Positions 51,796 to 63,174 of a stretch of 64,000 nucleotides of DNA are shown piece after piece; the first letter of the stretch is position 1, and every line of letters starts with the position of its first letter. The DNA is from Haematobia irritans (lineage: Eukaryota; Arthropoda; Insecta; Diptera; Muscidae), in the NCBI RefSeq assembly GCF_050003625.1, contig NC_134400.1:47977096-48041095 (forward strand), given 5' to 3'. The notes under the pieces were generated by a model that saw only the letters and a program-made list of their open reading frames with translations, was not told the origin of the DNA and made no database searches. The position numbers and the translations under genes were made by a program.

Positions 51796-52051
51796 CACCG
51801 AAAGAATTCTCTTCGTTAATTTTATGAAAAATTCTTCATGAACTATTCTTCGTGTATGAAACTCTTTCATTAAAACTACGAAGTTGTTTCTTACTAACTA
51901 CGAAAAATTTGGATGAACTTTTCTTCGTAAAAAGAACGAAATATTTCGCACTTTTAATGAGAAGTTTCTTTTGTTGTAAAATAATGACAAATTTCGTACT
52001 TTTACGAAAATGTCTTTTTACGTTCTTTTTACGAAGAAAATTCTTTCGGTG
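51796..52051. mobile_element. 256-bp MITE with CACCGAAAGAATT ends
   Basis: CACCGAAAGAATTCTCTTCG and inverted CACCGAAAGAATTTTCTTCG, flanked by TA (51794-51795; 52052-52053). The inside is a series of TACGAA / TTCGTA words that could pair along most of its length. Non-coding. Confidence 0.88.
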
Positions 52052-52055
52052 TAGA

Positions 52056-52275
52056 AGACCTCTAGATGTTTAATTTCGATCGATAAAAATTGCGGCTTCT
52101 ATGCCCTCAAGATTTCAAATCGTGGTGAATTGGTATATATGGGGGATACATCGAAACATGCACAGATATGGTCCATTTGCGAACTTGACCTGCTGCAGAC
52201 AAAAAAATTTATATAGTCGGAAATTGCTATTTCGATGTGCTACAAACGGAATGGCAAACTTATTATACCCCCATC
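52056..52275 (-). repeat. HLE-C 5' fragment
   Basis: GAACTTGACCTGCTGCAGAC, ATATAGTCGGAAATTGCTAT, TTCGATGTGCTACAAACGGA and TTATTATACCCCCATCA match the 5' half of the complete HLE-C at 54770-55010. The GTCY tract is deleted. Confidence 0.75.
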
Positions 52276-52608
52276 AGCATCCGAATCGATTTTTTTTGGA
52301 AATAATTCTGCAACTTTTGAACGGACAAAGATAAAAACAGAACTTTTCCATTGTGTGAAAGCTGAGGTGTTTTCCTCTAAGTTTGCAAGGGTCCCTAGTT
52401 GGTCCACGGGCTGGCTTGTAGGCGTTGACAGTTGGTGACCTCGGGGGTATTTTGTTTTAGCTGTCAAGTCCAACTTCGATGATTTGTCCTTTGCTGCATA
52501 GAACTTGTTGGCGTACGTGTTCGAATATCTTTTATAGTTTGCGAGATTTTGATTTTGCAAAATTTTTACAAAGTGGAAACTAGAAAGTTCATTTTTAGGC
52601 GGATTCAT
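52276..52608 (-). CDS. Unrecognised ORF (about 110 residues), repeat-associated
   Basis: The minus frame starts MNPPKNELSSFHFVKILQNQ and runs through a polar, lysine-rich part and GTLANLEENTSAFTQWKSSV to FVRSKVAELFPKKID, then passes into HLE-C sequence. Composition and residue variety look protein-like. DNA for the FVRSKVAELFPKK end recurs at 56480-56526 in the opposite orientation (FRSKIAELFPKK), so it is probably the edge of an unidentified transposon or gene family. No known domain seen. Confidence 0.3.
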
Positions 52609-52685
52609 GTTTTATTTTCTTAACTGCATTCCCTACATAATTCTACGCATTTTAGAAGAAAAACTGAGCACCTTTTGGAATTAAA

Positions 52686-55027
52686 AACAAGTATATACAG
52701 CACTAAGTTCGGCCGGGCCGAATCTTAAATACCCACCACCATGAACCAAATATTAGGGTTTCCTTTGAAATTTCAGGAGGGCTTGAGGACTTGAGGACAC
52801 TTCCCGAAGATAAATTTAAAGATTTCACCTATGAGGACTATATCAGATTCTGGATTAATAAGAACCATTTTTGTTTGAGTTTTAGAGGAATCATTAACAT
52901 CTCTTGTAAGTGTGCAAGAAAATTATAAAATAACGTCTTGATTTGAAATCTTAAATCTGTAGAAGTAAAATCTGGAAATTTTACATTGAGTTTCAAGCAA
53001 TTTTCATGATCAGTGCGCCTTCTACACCCTCAAGAAGTGAAGTCGGTCTATATGGAGGCATTACCAAATGGACCGATAAAAACTTAATCCGATACACGTT
53101 TTTGTGAGCCTAAAATACCAGAATATTTACAATTTCAGGCAAATCAGATAAGAACTACGGTTTCTAGAAACCCAAGGAGTTAAATCGGGAGATCGTTCCT
53201 ATGGGGGCTACACTAAAATATGGACCGATACTCACCGTTTTCGGCACACCTCTTTATGACCCGAAAATACCTCTAGATTTCCAATTTCTGGCAAATAGGA
53301 TAAAAACTTCGGATTCTAGAAGCCCAAGAAGTAAAATCGGGAAATCGGTCTATATGGGGGCTATACCAAAATATGGACCGATACTCACCATTTTTGGCAC
53401 ACCTCTTTACGATCCTAAAATACCTCCAGATTTCCAATTTCAGACAAATTGGATAAAAACTACGGTTTCTATAAGCCCAAGACCCCAAACCGGGAGGTCG
53501 TTTTATATGGGGACCATACCAAAACATGGACCGATACTCACAATTTTTGGCACACGTATTTGTGGTCCTACAATACCTCTAGATTTCCAATTTCAGGTAA
53601 ATTGAATAAAAACTGCGGTTTCTATAAGCCCAAGAAGTAAAATCGGGAGATAGGTCTATATGGGGGCTATACCAAAATATGGACCGATACTCACAATTTT
53701 TGGCACACGTATTTGTGGTCCTACAATACCTCTAGATTTCCAATTTCAGGTAAATTGAATAAAAACTGCGGTTTCTATAAGCCCAAGAAGTAAAATCGGG
53801 AGATCGGTCTATATGGGGGCTATACCAAAACATTGACCGATACTCACCATTTTTGGGACACCTCTTTATGGTCAAAAAATACCTCTAGATTTCAAATTTC
53901 AGGCAAATTGGATAAAAACTACGATTTCTATAAGCCCAAGGCCCCAAATCGGGAGGTCGTTTTATATGGGGACCATTCCAAAACATGGACCGATACTCAC
54001 AATTTTTGGCGCACGTATTTGTGGTCCTATAATATCTCTAGATTTCCCACTTCAGGTAAATTGAATAAAAACTGCGGTTTCTATAAGCCCAAGAAGTAAA
54101 ATCGGGAGATCGGTATATATGGGGGCTATACCTAAATATGGACCGATGCGCACAATTTTTGGCAGACGTATTTGCGGTCATACAATACCTCTAGATTTCC
54201 AATTTCAGGTAAATTGAATAAAAACTGCGGTTTCTATAAGCCCAAGAAGTAAAATCGGGAGATCGGTCTATATGGGGGCTATACCAAAACATGGACCGAT
54301 ACTCACCATTTTTGGCACACGTATTTGTGGTCCTACAGTACCTCTAGATTTCGAATTTCAGGCAAATTGGATAAAAACTACGATTTCTATAAGCCCAAGA
54401 CCCCAAATCGGGAGTTCGTTTTATATGGGGACCATTCCAAAACATGGACAGATACTCACAATTTTTGGCAGACGTATTTGTGATCATACAATACCTCTAG
54501 ATTTCCAATTTCAGGTAAATTGAATAAAAACTGCGGTTTCTATAAGCCCAGGAAGTAAAATCGGGAGATCGGTCTATATGGGGCCTATACCAAAACATGG
54601 ACCGATACTCACCATTTTTGGCACACGTATTTGTGGTCCTACAGTACCTCTAGATTTCCAATTTCAGCCAAATTGGATAAAAAGTACGATTTCTATAAGC
54701 CCAAGACCCCAAATCGGGAGGTCGGTTTATATGGGGACTATATCAAAACCTGGACCGATATAGCCCATCTTCGAACTTGACCTGCCTGCAGACAAAAGAC
54801 GAGTTTGTGCAAAATTTCAGCACGATTGCTTCATTATTGAAGACTGTAGCGTGATTACAACAGACAGACAGACAGACGGACAGACGGACATCGTTATATC
54901 GTCTTAGAATTTCTCCCTGATCAAGAATATATATACTTTATATAGTCGGAAATCGATATTTCGATGTGTTACAAACGGAATGACAAACTTATTATATCCC
55001 CGTCACCATTCTATGGTGGTGGGTATA
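52686..55027 (-). mobile_element. HLE-C: complete Helentron-like element
   Basis: Read on the minus strand from 55027: ATACCCACCACCATAGAATG, core AAAGTATATATATTCTTGAT, GTCTGTCC microsatellite (54863-54890), about ten tandem units of 152-154 bp (53170-54760) with TATAGTCCCCATATAA and TGGACCGATACTCACC-type boxes, a tail, the inverted 5' copy CATGGTGGTGGGTAT, a hairpin TTCGG/CCGAA at 52709-52723, and GTATATACTTGTTTTT. The core is the closest in the window to the Drosophila mini-me core. Both ends lie in T/A tracts. Non-coding. Confidence 0.85.
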
Positions 55028-55070
55028 AAAATACGAAAAAGGAACCTTTCTACCATAACATTTTTTTCTA

Positions 55071-55331
55071 CACTGTTAGAAAAATATGTTTTTCATATGT
55101 TCCGATATAAACAAAATGTGTTTCGGGCACAATTTTTAAACACAATATATTTAAGTGCAAACATGTAATGTTCCTAAACTAACACTAAATGTTTGGGACA
55201 CATATGTTAATATGTTAGAATATATTATGTTTGGGGCATGAATGTTTTATAAAAATAATATGTGTGAATATAAACATATAAAAATTTACAAATTTCGAGT
55301 AAACATATATATGTTGTGATATTTTATACAG

Positions 55332-55363
<32 letters not shown>

Positions 55364-56180
55364 TATAGAGAAAGATATAGAGATGGAAACCGGGAGGGTT
55401 GACGAAAGATATCAACATAACACAGCGAGAGAATGAAAAGAGAGCAATTTCTGTGAAACCGCTTGTATATTGTTTCGGAAAACTGTTTTATGATAAGGCC
55501 AAAAAATTGATATGCTTAAGTCTAAATATTATTTAATTTGAATATTAGAATGAGTATTCGGAGTAAAGTGAATAGGCATTCGGAACCAAGAGAATAGGCA
55601 TTTGAAAAAAACAGCGTGTGTTTTCGTCTTGAGAGCAGCATTTTATGTATGTGTGGACATGTGTTTTGTTTATCATTTTGGCATTATGGGCACAATTTTT
55701 TTTCTTGGTTCGTTAAAAGAAATCGGAACGTATGCTAACCACTGCTCCACATGGCCAACAAATGTATGTTTCTCGTGGGCGCTGCAAACTATGCTATATA
55801 AATGTAACTTATAACGATAATTGTCTATTGGTGACTATAACAGCTACGTAGCCCAGTGGTAGTGTGTTGGCTTACAAATTGCATGGTTCCCGGTTCGATT
55901 CTCCGTCCGGGCGAAAGGTAAAATTTTAAAAAATTATAAAATTGAATAATTTCTTCAACATTATTTGTATTACAGAAAAAGGTGCCAAGAACTAAAAATT
56001 TTGTGGAAGTGAAAATTATGTGAGGGAATGAGCACAATCTTTTTGGGGAGAAAATATATAATATGTTCACATAAAACAAACATAATAATGTTTCGGCAAT
56101 ATCCAATAATATATGTGCTTCCTGCAAACTATGTTTAGAACATATGTTAGATAAGCGTTTTTTTTTTTTTTTTGAGGGTG
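55071..56180 (+). mobile_element. CACTGTTAG-family TIR element, copy 2, containing a tRNA-like segment
   Basis: Starts CACTGTTAGAAAAATATG after TA (55069-55070) and ends TTTTTTGAGGGTG before TA (56181-56182). The first 640 bp match 620-1235. At about 55725 the sequence switches to the right half of the tRNA-like MITE (CTAACCACTGCTCCAC ... module 1 ... GTGAGGGAATGAGC), returning to its own sequence near 56040. A (GA)n run lies at 55330-55361. No protein is encoded. Confidence 0.7.
55841..55913 (+). other. tRNA-like module 1 in CACTGTTAG element copy 2
   Basis: TACGTAGCCCAGTGGTAGTG (box A) and CCGGTTCGATTCTCC (box B), with GGCTTACAAATTGCATGG between. It is the best-preserved module 1 in the window near box B (CCCGG...CCGG flanks), but the acceptor stem is still unpaired. 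Confidence 0.7.
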
Positions 56181-56182
56181 TA

Positions 56183-56469
56183 AGCTTCTCCCAAATTTTT
56201 TTCTTATAGAACATCAAATAAGGATACGTTTTAGCGGTCATCTTGGTCAAACAGTACATGGGTTCTTCTCATCCCAAAATCGGCAATTTTTAAAAAAGAA
56301 AAAATTTTGTTTTAAAAATTCTCATTGGGCAAATCACCGATTGCTAAGCCGATCTCCTTTCCAAAAAGCCTAATGTGTCGACAAAGTAAAATGCGTTAAC
56401 ATCCTGCTAGTAAACAGCTGAGAAATATGCAAATTACAAAAAACTAACGTTTTTGTTTAACATATGTCC
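56183..56469. other. No gene recognised
   Basis: Short anonymous spacer between two transposon remnants. Confidence 0.4.
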
Positions 56470-56937
56470 CCACTTTGGGAATTTTTCCGTTCAAAAATTG
56501 CAGAATTATTTCCAAAAAAGCGATTTGAGATCACTGTGTGCTGGTGGGTCACAGTTACGTTAGGATTCACATCATCTTTGGAGAAGTACAGTTCAATTAT
56601 ACCACCACCCTATAAATCGCACCAAACTTTTATGTCTCCTGGATGCATTGGTAGCTTTTGCAATGCTTCTGGCTGGTCGTCAATCCAAAATCGACAATTC
56701 TGTTTATTTGAGGCAAAAATGAACTTGGTCGATGAATAACATATGTATAATTTTTTGATAAGAAGCACGCGGTGAACTTTGATAATAAAATTCAATCATT
56801 TGCAAGCGTTGTTCGTTCATGGCTAAATTAAAGACCAAACTGAAGATGTTTGACAGTGAAAAAAAAACACTAAACTTGTATCAGCTATTAAAGTCATTAT
56901 TGCAAAAAAGATAATAGCTAAAAAATCACCCTTTATA
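56470..56937 (-). mobile_element. Decayed rosa-like mariner relic
   Basis: The right end CACCCTT at 56931-56937 is a mariner TIR next to TA. The minus strand reads MNEQRLQMIEFYYQSSPRAS and, after frame breaks, SNKQNCRFWIDDQPEALQKL then PMHPGDIKVWCDL, matching the VNKQNCRIWSEEQPEAVQEL part of the rosa transposases. The catalytic aspartates are lost or beyond the relic. At 56480-56526, plus-strand sequence for FRSKIAELFPKK belongs to another repeat. It is much older than the copies at 13194 and 19469. Confidence 0.75.
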
Positions 56938-56968
56938 ATATTTTCTCATAGAATGGTATACTATATAC

Positions 56969-57647
56969 TAGAGGTCTGCACAATTTCATTTGTAAATGAA
57001 GAGTACACGTGTACTTGCTACATGAGTACATCTATTTGAGAGAGTCGCAAAACAATTGGTACACATTTTGATGAACACCAAAAGCCACGAGTAACTTCTT
57101 GTTGCTACTCTGATGTCTTCACTACCAACAAACACATATTCCTCTTTATCTCTTATTGAAGTGTACTCAGAGTGATCACGTCGAGTATGTTGCGAGAACA
57201 AAACTTCATAGAGTACTCCATGTACCACGTGCAGTTGCAGAAATACAAAAAACAGTTACTCTCCATAATATATGTTTTCGGTTTGTTATAAAGAACGGCA
57301 AACGTTAAGGTAAGTGTGTGATATACATAAATATATGAATTATGTGACATACATACATATTTATGATTAATAATAATGGCAAGTTTTGCTTCGTACATAA
57401 CTGAGAAATACTTGTGGTACAACGTGAAGTGAAGAGAATCCATGTTGTACTTTTTCTCAAGTACTTGCATTTTTATTGTTCCTTTTTTTCGAAACACATA
57501 TTGTTTCGGATAAGTACTTGGTGGTATTTGACAAGCAAGTGTTCTCTTCACTTCACTACTTGCGCTCTGAGAGAAAGACATTGTATGTACTATATTCGAC
57601 AGCGAATTGCATACATGTAGTGAAAAGTTATTCGATGCAGACCTCTA
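56969..57647. mobile_element. hAT-like MITE, 679 bp, 8-bp duplication CTATATAC
   Basis: TAGAGGTCTGCA at both ends in inverse, flanked by CTATATAC at 56961-56968 and 57648-57655. TAGnG ends with 8-bp duplication fit hAT. The interior carries several AAGTACTTG / GAGTACTC words and short frames without coding character. Confidence 0.9.
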
Positions 57648-57655
57648 CTATATAC

Positions 57656-58439
57656 ACATCACATATTATACCATCTGCTTGGCATAGCAACCAATACCAA
57701 TTGAATCAAAAAAGAGCCATTTCAAACGTTTACTCATTTAAGAGGCCATCATTAACCATATTTAAGGATTCTACTCCCACCATCTGCAATTACGATTAGG
57801 AATGCCTTAATATTTGTCAAAAATATGAATTTTTTCACTTTTAAGCGATTTATATTTATTACTTTCCAAGACTAAAGAAACTCTCACTTTCTGGCTGCTT
57901 CAGTCATGTAGGGATATAGCAATGATGTGTAAGTGAAAGACATTAAAACTAATGAATGTTTTTGATATAAAAATAAATGCTCCAAACGCTTAACAATGCC
58001 ATCCAACAAATAATAGACCTTCGAACACATTATGGTCCTTTCTTCTTATGGATGAAAGGACAAGTGTGTAAGCCCTTAAAACGAATTCGATGAAGAAAAA
58101 CATTGTCCAAGCATTGGTGAAATTATGTACAGACTTGTCTTAGAAAATATGTACTAGTAAAACCGAACTATATTTCTAACAAATGCGTACGTAGTCCATA
58201 CGAAATTATTAGGGATTCCAATTTAAGCACATTTCAAGACCAAAAGCCAAATTATGTCGGGAGGACTTTGGCTAAAATGTTGTATCCTCATCGGTGTGCA
58301 TTGCTGATTTGGACAATATATCCCATAAATATAGAAACGATGATGATGGTTCACCTTCAAATTGATTTATCACCCAATTTTATTACTTCATTTCGCGAGC
58401 AATTGGCTCTTGATTAGGGAGAAATTCTAAGTGCCCGGT
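57656..58439. other. No gene recognised
   Basis: Moderately A/T-rich anonymous DNA; no element ends or convincing frames. Confidence 0.4.
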
Positions 58440-59165
58440 TATTATTCCCACGGTCCTTCTGACTGCCGTCAACTCCCCTTGAGTAATTCTCCAGACTCTT
58501 TTGTCTGGGTCATCCCATAGTATTTCCGTCGTCCTTCCGACCGTTGCATTTATGTGTCTCCCGTTCTCTATGTGTCCTAACTCTTCCCGCCAGTTAATTT
58601 ACCTTTACAGTTCCTCTTATTCCGGTATCCATCCGGCACTCATATGATGTGAATCCTGCCGTATTCCGAGTATTCATTGACCGTCCGTCTACATCCCAAT
58701 ATGTCTGCTATTGCCTTCATTGCCCTCCGGCACTCTGTGAAAATGTTCACGGTTTGTGGCCTCGTGTTATTTCCATTAACACATTCCTCTATGGCACGCA
58801 CACCTGCCTGCAGGATTGTGCTATGTCCGGTAATCGGTAATAGAAATTCAGTGTCGGGATCCTTCACATATACGCCTATTCCCGGTGTAGCAGTCATTTC
58901 CCTCCGGGATCTGTTCTGGAGTCCCATTCTCCAGGCCCATACTGGCGTCAGAATGTCACAACCGGCAGCTATGGCCACCTCAGTTATAAGATTATGGATT
59001 GTTAGGGCATCCGTCATTTCAGCCACCGACTCCACAATTATATCTGCAATAGTCTTCATTGCCCTCCCTCAATTTGTGAAAATGTTCACGTGTGACCTCA
59101 TGATATTTTCGAACCAATTAACACATTCCGTTATGGCACAGTGTGTCATAACGGAACGAAATTAA
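58440..59165 (-). pseudogene. LINE RNase H relic with internal duplication
   Basis: The minus strand encodes GIGVYVKDPDTEFLLPITGH, STILQAGVRAIEECV and FTECRRAMKAIADILGCRRT, the pattern of the RNase H domain at the C-terminus of I/R1/LOA-type LINEs (G-x-G-V-Y..., F/L-Q-A-E-x-x-A-I, S-D-S-x-x-A-L). Two of the acidic positions are lost (QAG for QAE; TEC for SDS). The piece NIFTECRRAMKAIADI is repeated in worn form about 330 bp upstream (MKTIADIIVESV), showing a partial duplication. Downstream, GGATACCGGAATAAGAGGA and a GGCGGGAAGAGTTAGG tail do not match the other LINEs here. Dead remnant. Confidence 0.65.
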
Positions 59166-60663
59166 TTTATAAGGCATTTAGAACACAAAACCTGTTTATC
59201 TGTAAATTTCTAACGGTACCTTCGTATACATACTCGTTGTTTGCACTATGGCATTTTCTGCGTTATGCAAAGTGCATGTGTTTTTGCTAGAACAATTTGA
59301 TAGCCTACTGTTTTAAAATTCTAACAATCACTTTCGCTTTCGGGGGGGTCGTAGGGTGCACGAAAAAAAGTTTTGGCGTTCTGAAATTGTCTTCGATATG
59401 CTACAAAACTGGGACGTGACCGCATCAACTTTTTTTCCTTTAGGCCGTGACCCTATCTATAGCACACTCTTCTGTCTATAGGATTGTGGCGTGGTCAGGT
59501 AATCGGAATAGAATTTCGATGTCTGCACTAATAGAAAAGTTTCGCTATATTAACGAAAATTGTCATTAAAAGTGAGCCAATGTAAGGAATTCGTTAATAC
59601 AACAAGTTGAGATGCCAACGGCCAAATATACGAGGATTTTATTAATAAACTTTTTAAATATTACTGATAAAAATATCCTTCTTTTGATAAAGATATTGTT
59701 ATGATTTTGTCAATTAGTTGGTCGATAAAAAATCCACCAATTGATAGAAATATCGTATGTGTTTTATGCACATTAATTTGTAGCATCCAGAGATAAAACA
59801 AAAAATGCATTTACGTTTTCACTTTTCGCATGAGAACGTGAAAAAGAATTTAGGAACCGTTAGTTTTTGGAAGCGTCGAAAAATAATCTATCATGCCTAT
59901 CAATTGTGGGTTATCATGTCATTTTTCTATCATTCATATCGTAACATTAAACAGTGAACACGCGTTCTTAATTTAGCAAAATAGAAGAAGTAAGTATTAA
60001 GTGTTAGTTTTATGATTTAGTATTTATTGTGTTGCTAGAATTGTTACTGTCATTATTATTAATATCTTACAGCTCCTAATCTTATTAACAGATGGGAATC
60101 GATTTTGAGTTAAAACATCCAGCTGCCGTCTATTTGAATTCGAGATGGAATGAGTTTTGAGTCAAAAATTATATATGCAATGTAGGCAACACTATTTAAA
60201 TATTATTTAATATTTCTTTGAAAAATCAAAAATTATATTTATTATTATTTTGGTTGAACAAATTATTTCTAAATATAAATCATAAAACTTTTCTTTTAAT
60301 GTAAAAATGTATTTGTTTTATCAGTATTAATAAATTGATGACGATATTTTTATCAAATGGCGTATAAATTCATTAATTATAATTGATCAAATGATAAACC
60401 GTTTACGATATTTTTATCAAATTGTGGATTTATTTTTATCGATATTAAACTTACAAACCTACTACGACCTAATTGTTGAATAGTGGATTTCTTTATCGGT
60501 TTTGTAAGTGATAAAATGCCTACGATATGTTTGTTGAATAGTGGATTTTTTTATCAGTTCAAATTAGAACATATTTTCGATAAAACACCTTCAACTATGA
60601 ACTTTGAAAAAGTTTATCGCAGGAAAATTGAATAATATTTCATTGGGATCTTCGTATTTTTTT
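59166..60663. other. A/T-rich DNA with GATATTTTTATCAA motifs, no gene recognised
   Basis: No coding frame. Between 59640 and 60600 the words ACGATATTTTTATCAAAT, TTGTTGAATAGTGGATTT and their inverses recur five or more times at irregular spacing. This could be a decayed TIR or satellite-like element; no ends could be fixed. Confidence 0.45.
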
Positions 60664-61012
60664 ATACCCTCCACCATAGGATGGGGGTATATTAACTTTG
60701 TCATTCCGTTTGTAACACATCGAAATATTGCTCTAAGACCCCATAAAGTATATATTCTGGGTAGTGGTGAAATTCTGAGTCGATCTAAGTATTTCCGTCC
60801 GTCCGTCTGTTGAAATCACGCTAACTTCCAAACGAAACTTGGCACAAGTAGTTGTTATTGATGTAGGTTGGATGGTATTGCAAATGGGCCATATCGGACC
60901 ACTTTTACGTATAGCCCCCATATAAACCGACGCTCAGGTTTGGTTTTCGGAGCCTCTAAGAGAAGCAAATTTCATCCGATCCGGCTGAAATTTGGTACTT
61001 GGTGTTAGTATA

Positions 61013-61500
61013 CGCACAGAAAAAAATTTCCGTAGTTAAACTAACGCTAAATTTAACTTATTTTTATTGGAAAAAAAAATTATTTGCTTGTAGTTAAATT
61101 TTATTATTTTTATCGACATTTTCCCCAGCGTAATGAAATCTTACTTTTTTAAGTATGTCTCAAAAATTTTATGAACTAAACGTGAGTATAAACTTCAATA
61201 TGAACTAAAACAAATGAAAATTTTCGTACGATTGACAAAAATAGTAACAATGAACTACTGTATGGTTAAAATGGTAATGATTTGGCGCCAATGATTTTCG
61301 TCTTTACTTTTTGTTAATTTTTTCTTCTATGAGATGATGTAATTTCGTTAATTGCAGTTATAAAGTACAACAGGGCATTAAAATTTCCTGCTTTTAACAA
61401 CGCTTTGTGGAAATCTTAAAATGTGGAGTAAAATTTAGTTCAATTTTCGTGCGTGGTAGTTCATTCTTCCAATAAAACAGTTCACTTTTCTTTCGGTGTG
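61013..61500. mobile_element. About 488-bp MITE with CRCACMGAAAGAAAA-type ends
   Basis: Left CGCACAGAAAAAAATTTCCG; right, inverted, CACACCGAAAGAAAAGTGAAC. The host element's GTTAGTATATGGTCTCTAA is split after TATA with loss of a few bases on the right, so the duplication is not clean. Interior A/T rich, non-coding. Confidence 0.7.
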
Positions 61501-62859
61501 ATCTCTAATAACCATGCAAAAATTGGTCCACATCGGTCCATAATTATATACAGCTCCCATATAAACCGATCCGCAGATTTGGATTGCGGAGCCTCTAAGA
61601 GAAGCAAATTTCATCCGACGCGGCTGAAATTTGGTACATGGTGTTAGTATATGGTCTCTAATAACCATGCAAAAATTGGTCCACGTCGGTCCATAATTAT
61701 ATATAGCCCCCATATAAGCCGATCCCCCGATTTGGCTTGCGAAGCCTCTAAGAGAAGCAAATTTCATTCGATCAGGCTGGTGTTAGTATATGGTATATGG
61801 TGTTAATATATGGTCTCTAATAACCATGCAAAAATTGGTTCACATCGGTCTATAATTATATATAGCCCCCATATAAACCGATCCTCAGATTTGACCTCCG
61901 GAGCCTCGTGGATGAGCAAAATTCATCCGATTCGGTTGAAATTTGGTACGTGGTGTTAGTATATGCTCTCTAACAACCACGCAGGAATTGGTCCATATCG
62001 GTCAATAATTATACGTAGCCCCTATATAAACCGATTCCCAGATTTGAACTCCGGAGGCCCTTGGAAGAGCAAAATTCACCCGATCCGGTTGAAATTTGGT
62101 ACGTGGTGTTAGTATATGGTCTCCAACAACCATGCAAAAATTGCTCCATACCGGTCTTAATTATATATAACCCCCATTAAAACCGATTCCCAGATTTGAC
62201 CTCCAGAGCCCTTGGAGGAGCAAATTCATCCGATCCGGTTGAAATTTGGTACGTGGTGAAATTTGGTACATTGCGCTGGTATATGGGCGCTAACAACCAT
62301 GCCAAAATTGGTCCATATCGGTCTATATAGGCGATCCCAAAAAATAATCTACCAAAATTTTAGTTTGTCAAAATTTTATTACTATAGAAATTTTGTCAAA
62401 ATTTTATTACTATAGAAAATTTTGTCAAAATTTAATTTCTATCGAAAATTTTGTCAAAATTTTGTTACTATACAAAATTTTATTGCTATAGAAAATTTTG
62501 TGAAAATTTTATTGCTATAGAAAATTTTATGAAAATTTTATTGCTATAGTAAATTTTGTCAATATTTTATTTCTATCGAAAATTTTGTCAAAATTTTAAT
62601 TCTATAGAAAATGTTGTCAAAATTTTATTTCTATAGCAAATTTTGTAAAAATTTTATTTCTATAGAAAATTTTGTCAAACTGAATCATATACGTATTTAA
62701 TCGGCTTTTTTTGTTTAAAATATACCCCGCATGGACTAAGTTACAATTGAGAAGACGGTGTTAAGTTTTAAGATACCTTGCCATCGGCAAGTATTACGGC
62801 AACCCAAGTAATTCGATTGTGAATGACAGTCTTAAGTACAAGTTTCTATGCAATCCATG

Positions 62860-63093
62860 TTAGGTTAGGTTAGGTTAGGTGGCAGCCCGATGTATCAGAC
62901 TCTCTTAGACTATTCAGTCCATTGTGATACCACACTGGTGAACTTCTCTCTTATCACTGAGTGCTGCCCGATTCCATGTTAAGCTCAATGACAAGGGACC
63001 TCCTTTTTATAGCCGAGTCCGAACGGCGTTCCACATTGCAGTGAAACCACTTAGAGAAGCTTTGAAACCCTCAGAAGTGTCACCAGCATTACT
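62860..63093 (-). mobile_element. SINE-like element with CCTAA-repeat tail, 10-bp duplication
   Basis: GCAATCCATG flanks both sides (62850-62859; 63094-63103). On the minus strand it starts AGTAATGCTGGTGACACTTC, passes CCGTTCGGACTCGGCTATAA, GGAATCGGGCAGCACTCAGT, TTCACCAGTGTGGTATCACA and ends with a CCTAA run. The last 70 bp are like the LOA LINE tail. No box A/B pair was obvious in its head, so it could be a short 5'-truncated LINE of a related family. Related pieces: 11019-11109 and 25067-25135. Confidence 0.8.
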
Positions 63094-63174
63094 GCAATCC
63101 ATGGTGGAGGGTACATAAGATTCGGCCTGGCCGAACTTACGGCCGTATATACTTGTTATCAAATAAAATTATTT

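Larger units (their letters stand above)
60664..63157 (+). mobile_element. HLE-A4: Helentron-like element with MITE and SINE inside
   Basis: 5' end ATACCCTCCACCATAGGATG, core, GTCC microsatellite (60796-60808), first unit, a MITE (61013-61500), about five further 153-bp units to 62300, AT minisatellite, family tail, a SINE (62860-63093), then ATGGTGGAGGGTACATAAGA (inverse of the 5' end), hairpin GGCCG/CGGCC and ATATACTTGTTAT. Complete apart from insertions. Non-coding. Confidence 0.87.

Noticed and set aside
53201..54763. Series of plus-strand ORFs (YMGAIPKHGPILTIFGT...)
   Set aside because: Reverse-strand reading of the HLE-C tandem units; length follows the repeat period.
57153..57799. ORFs of 68-142 codons
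   Set aside because: They lie across the hAT MITE and its right flank; no motif, biased composition, and open frames on both strands.
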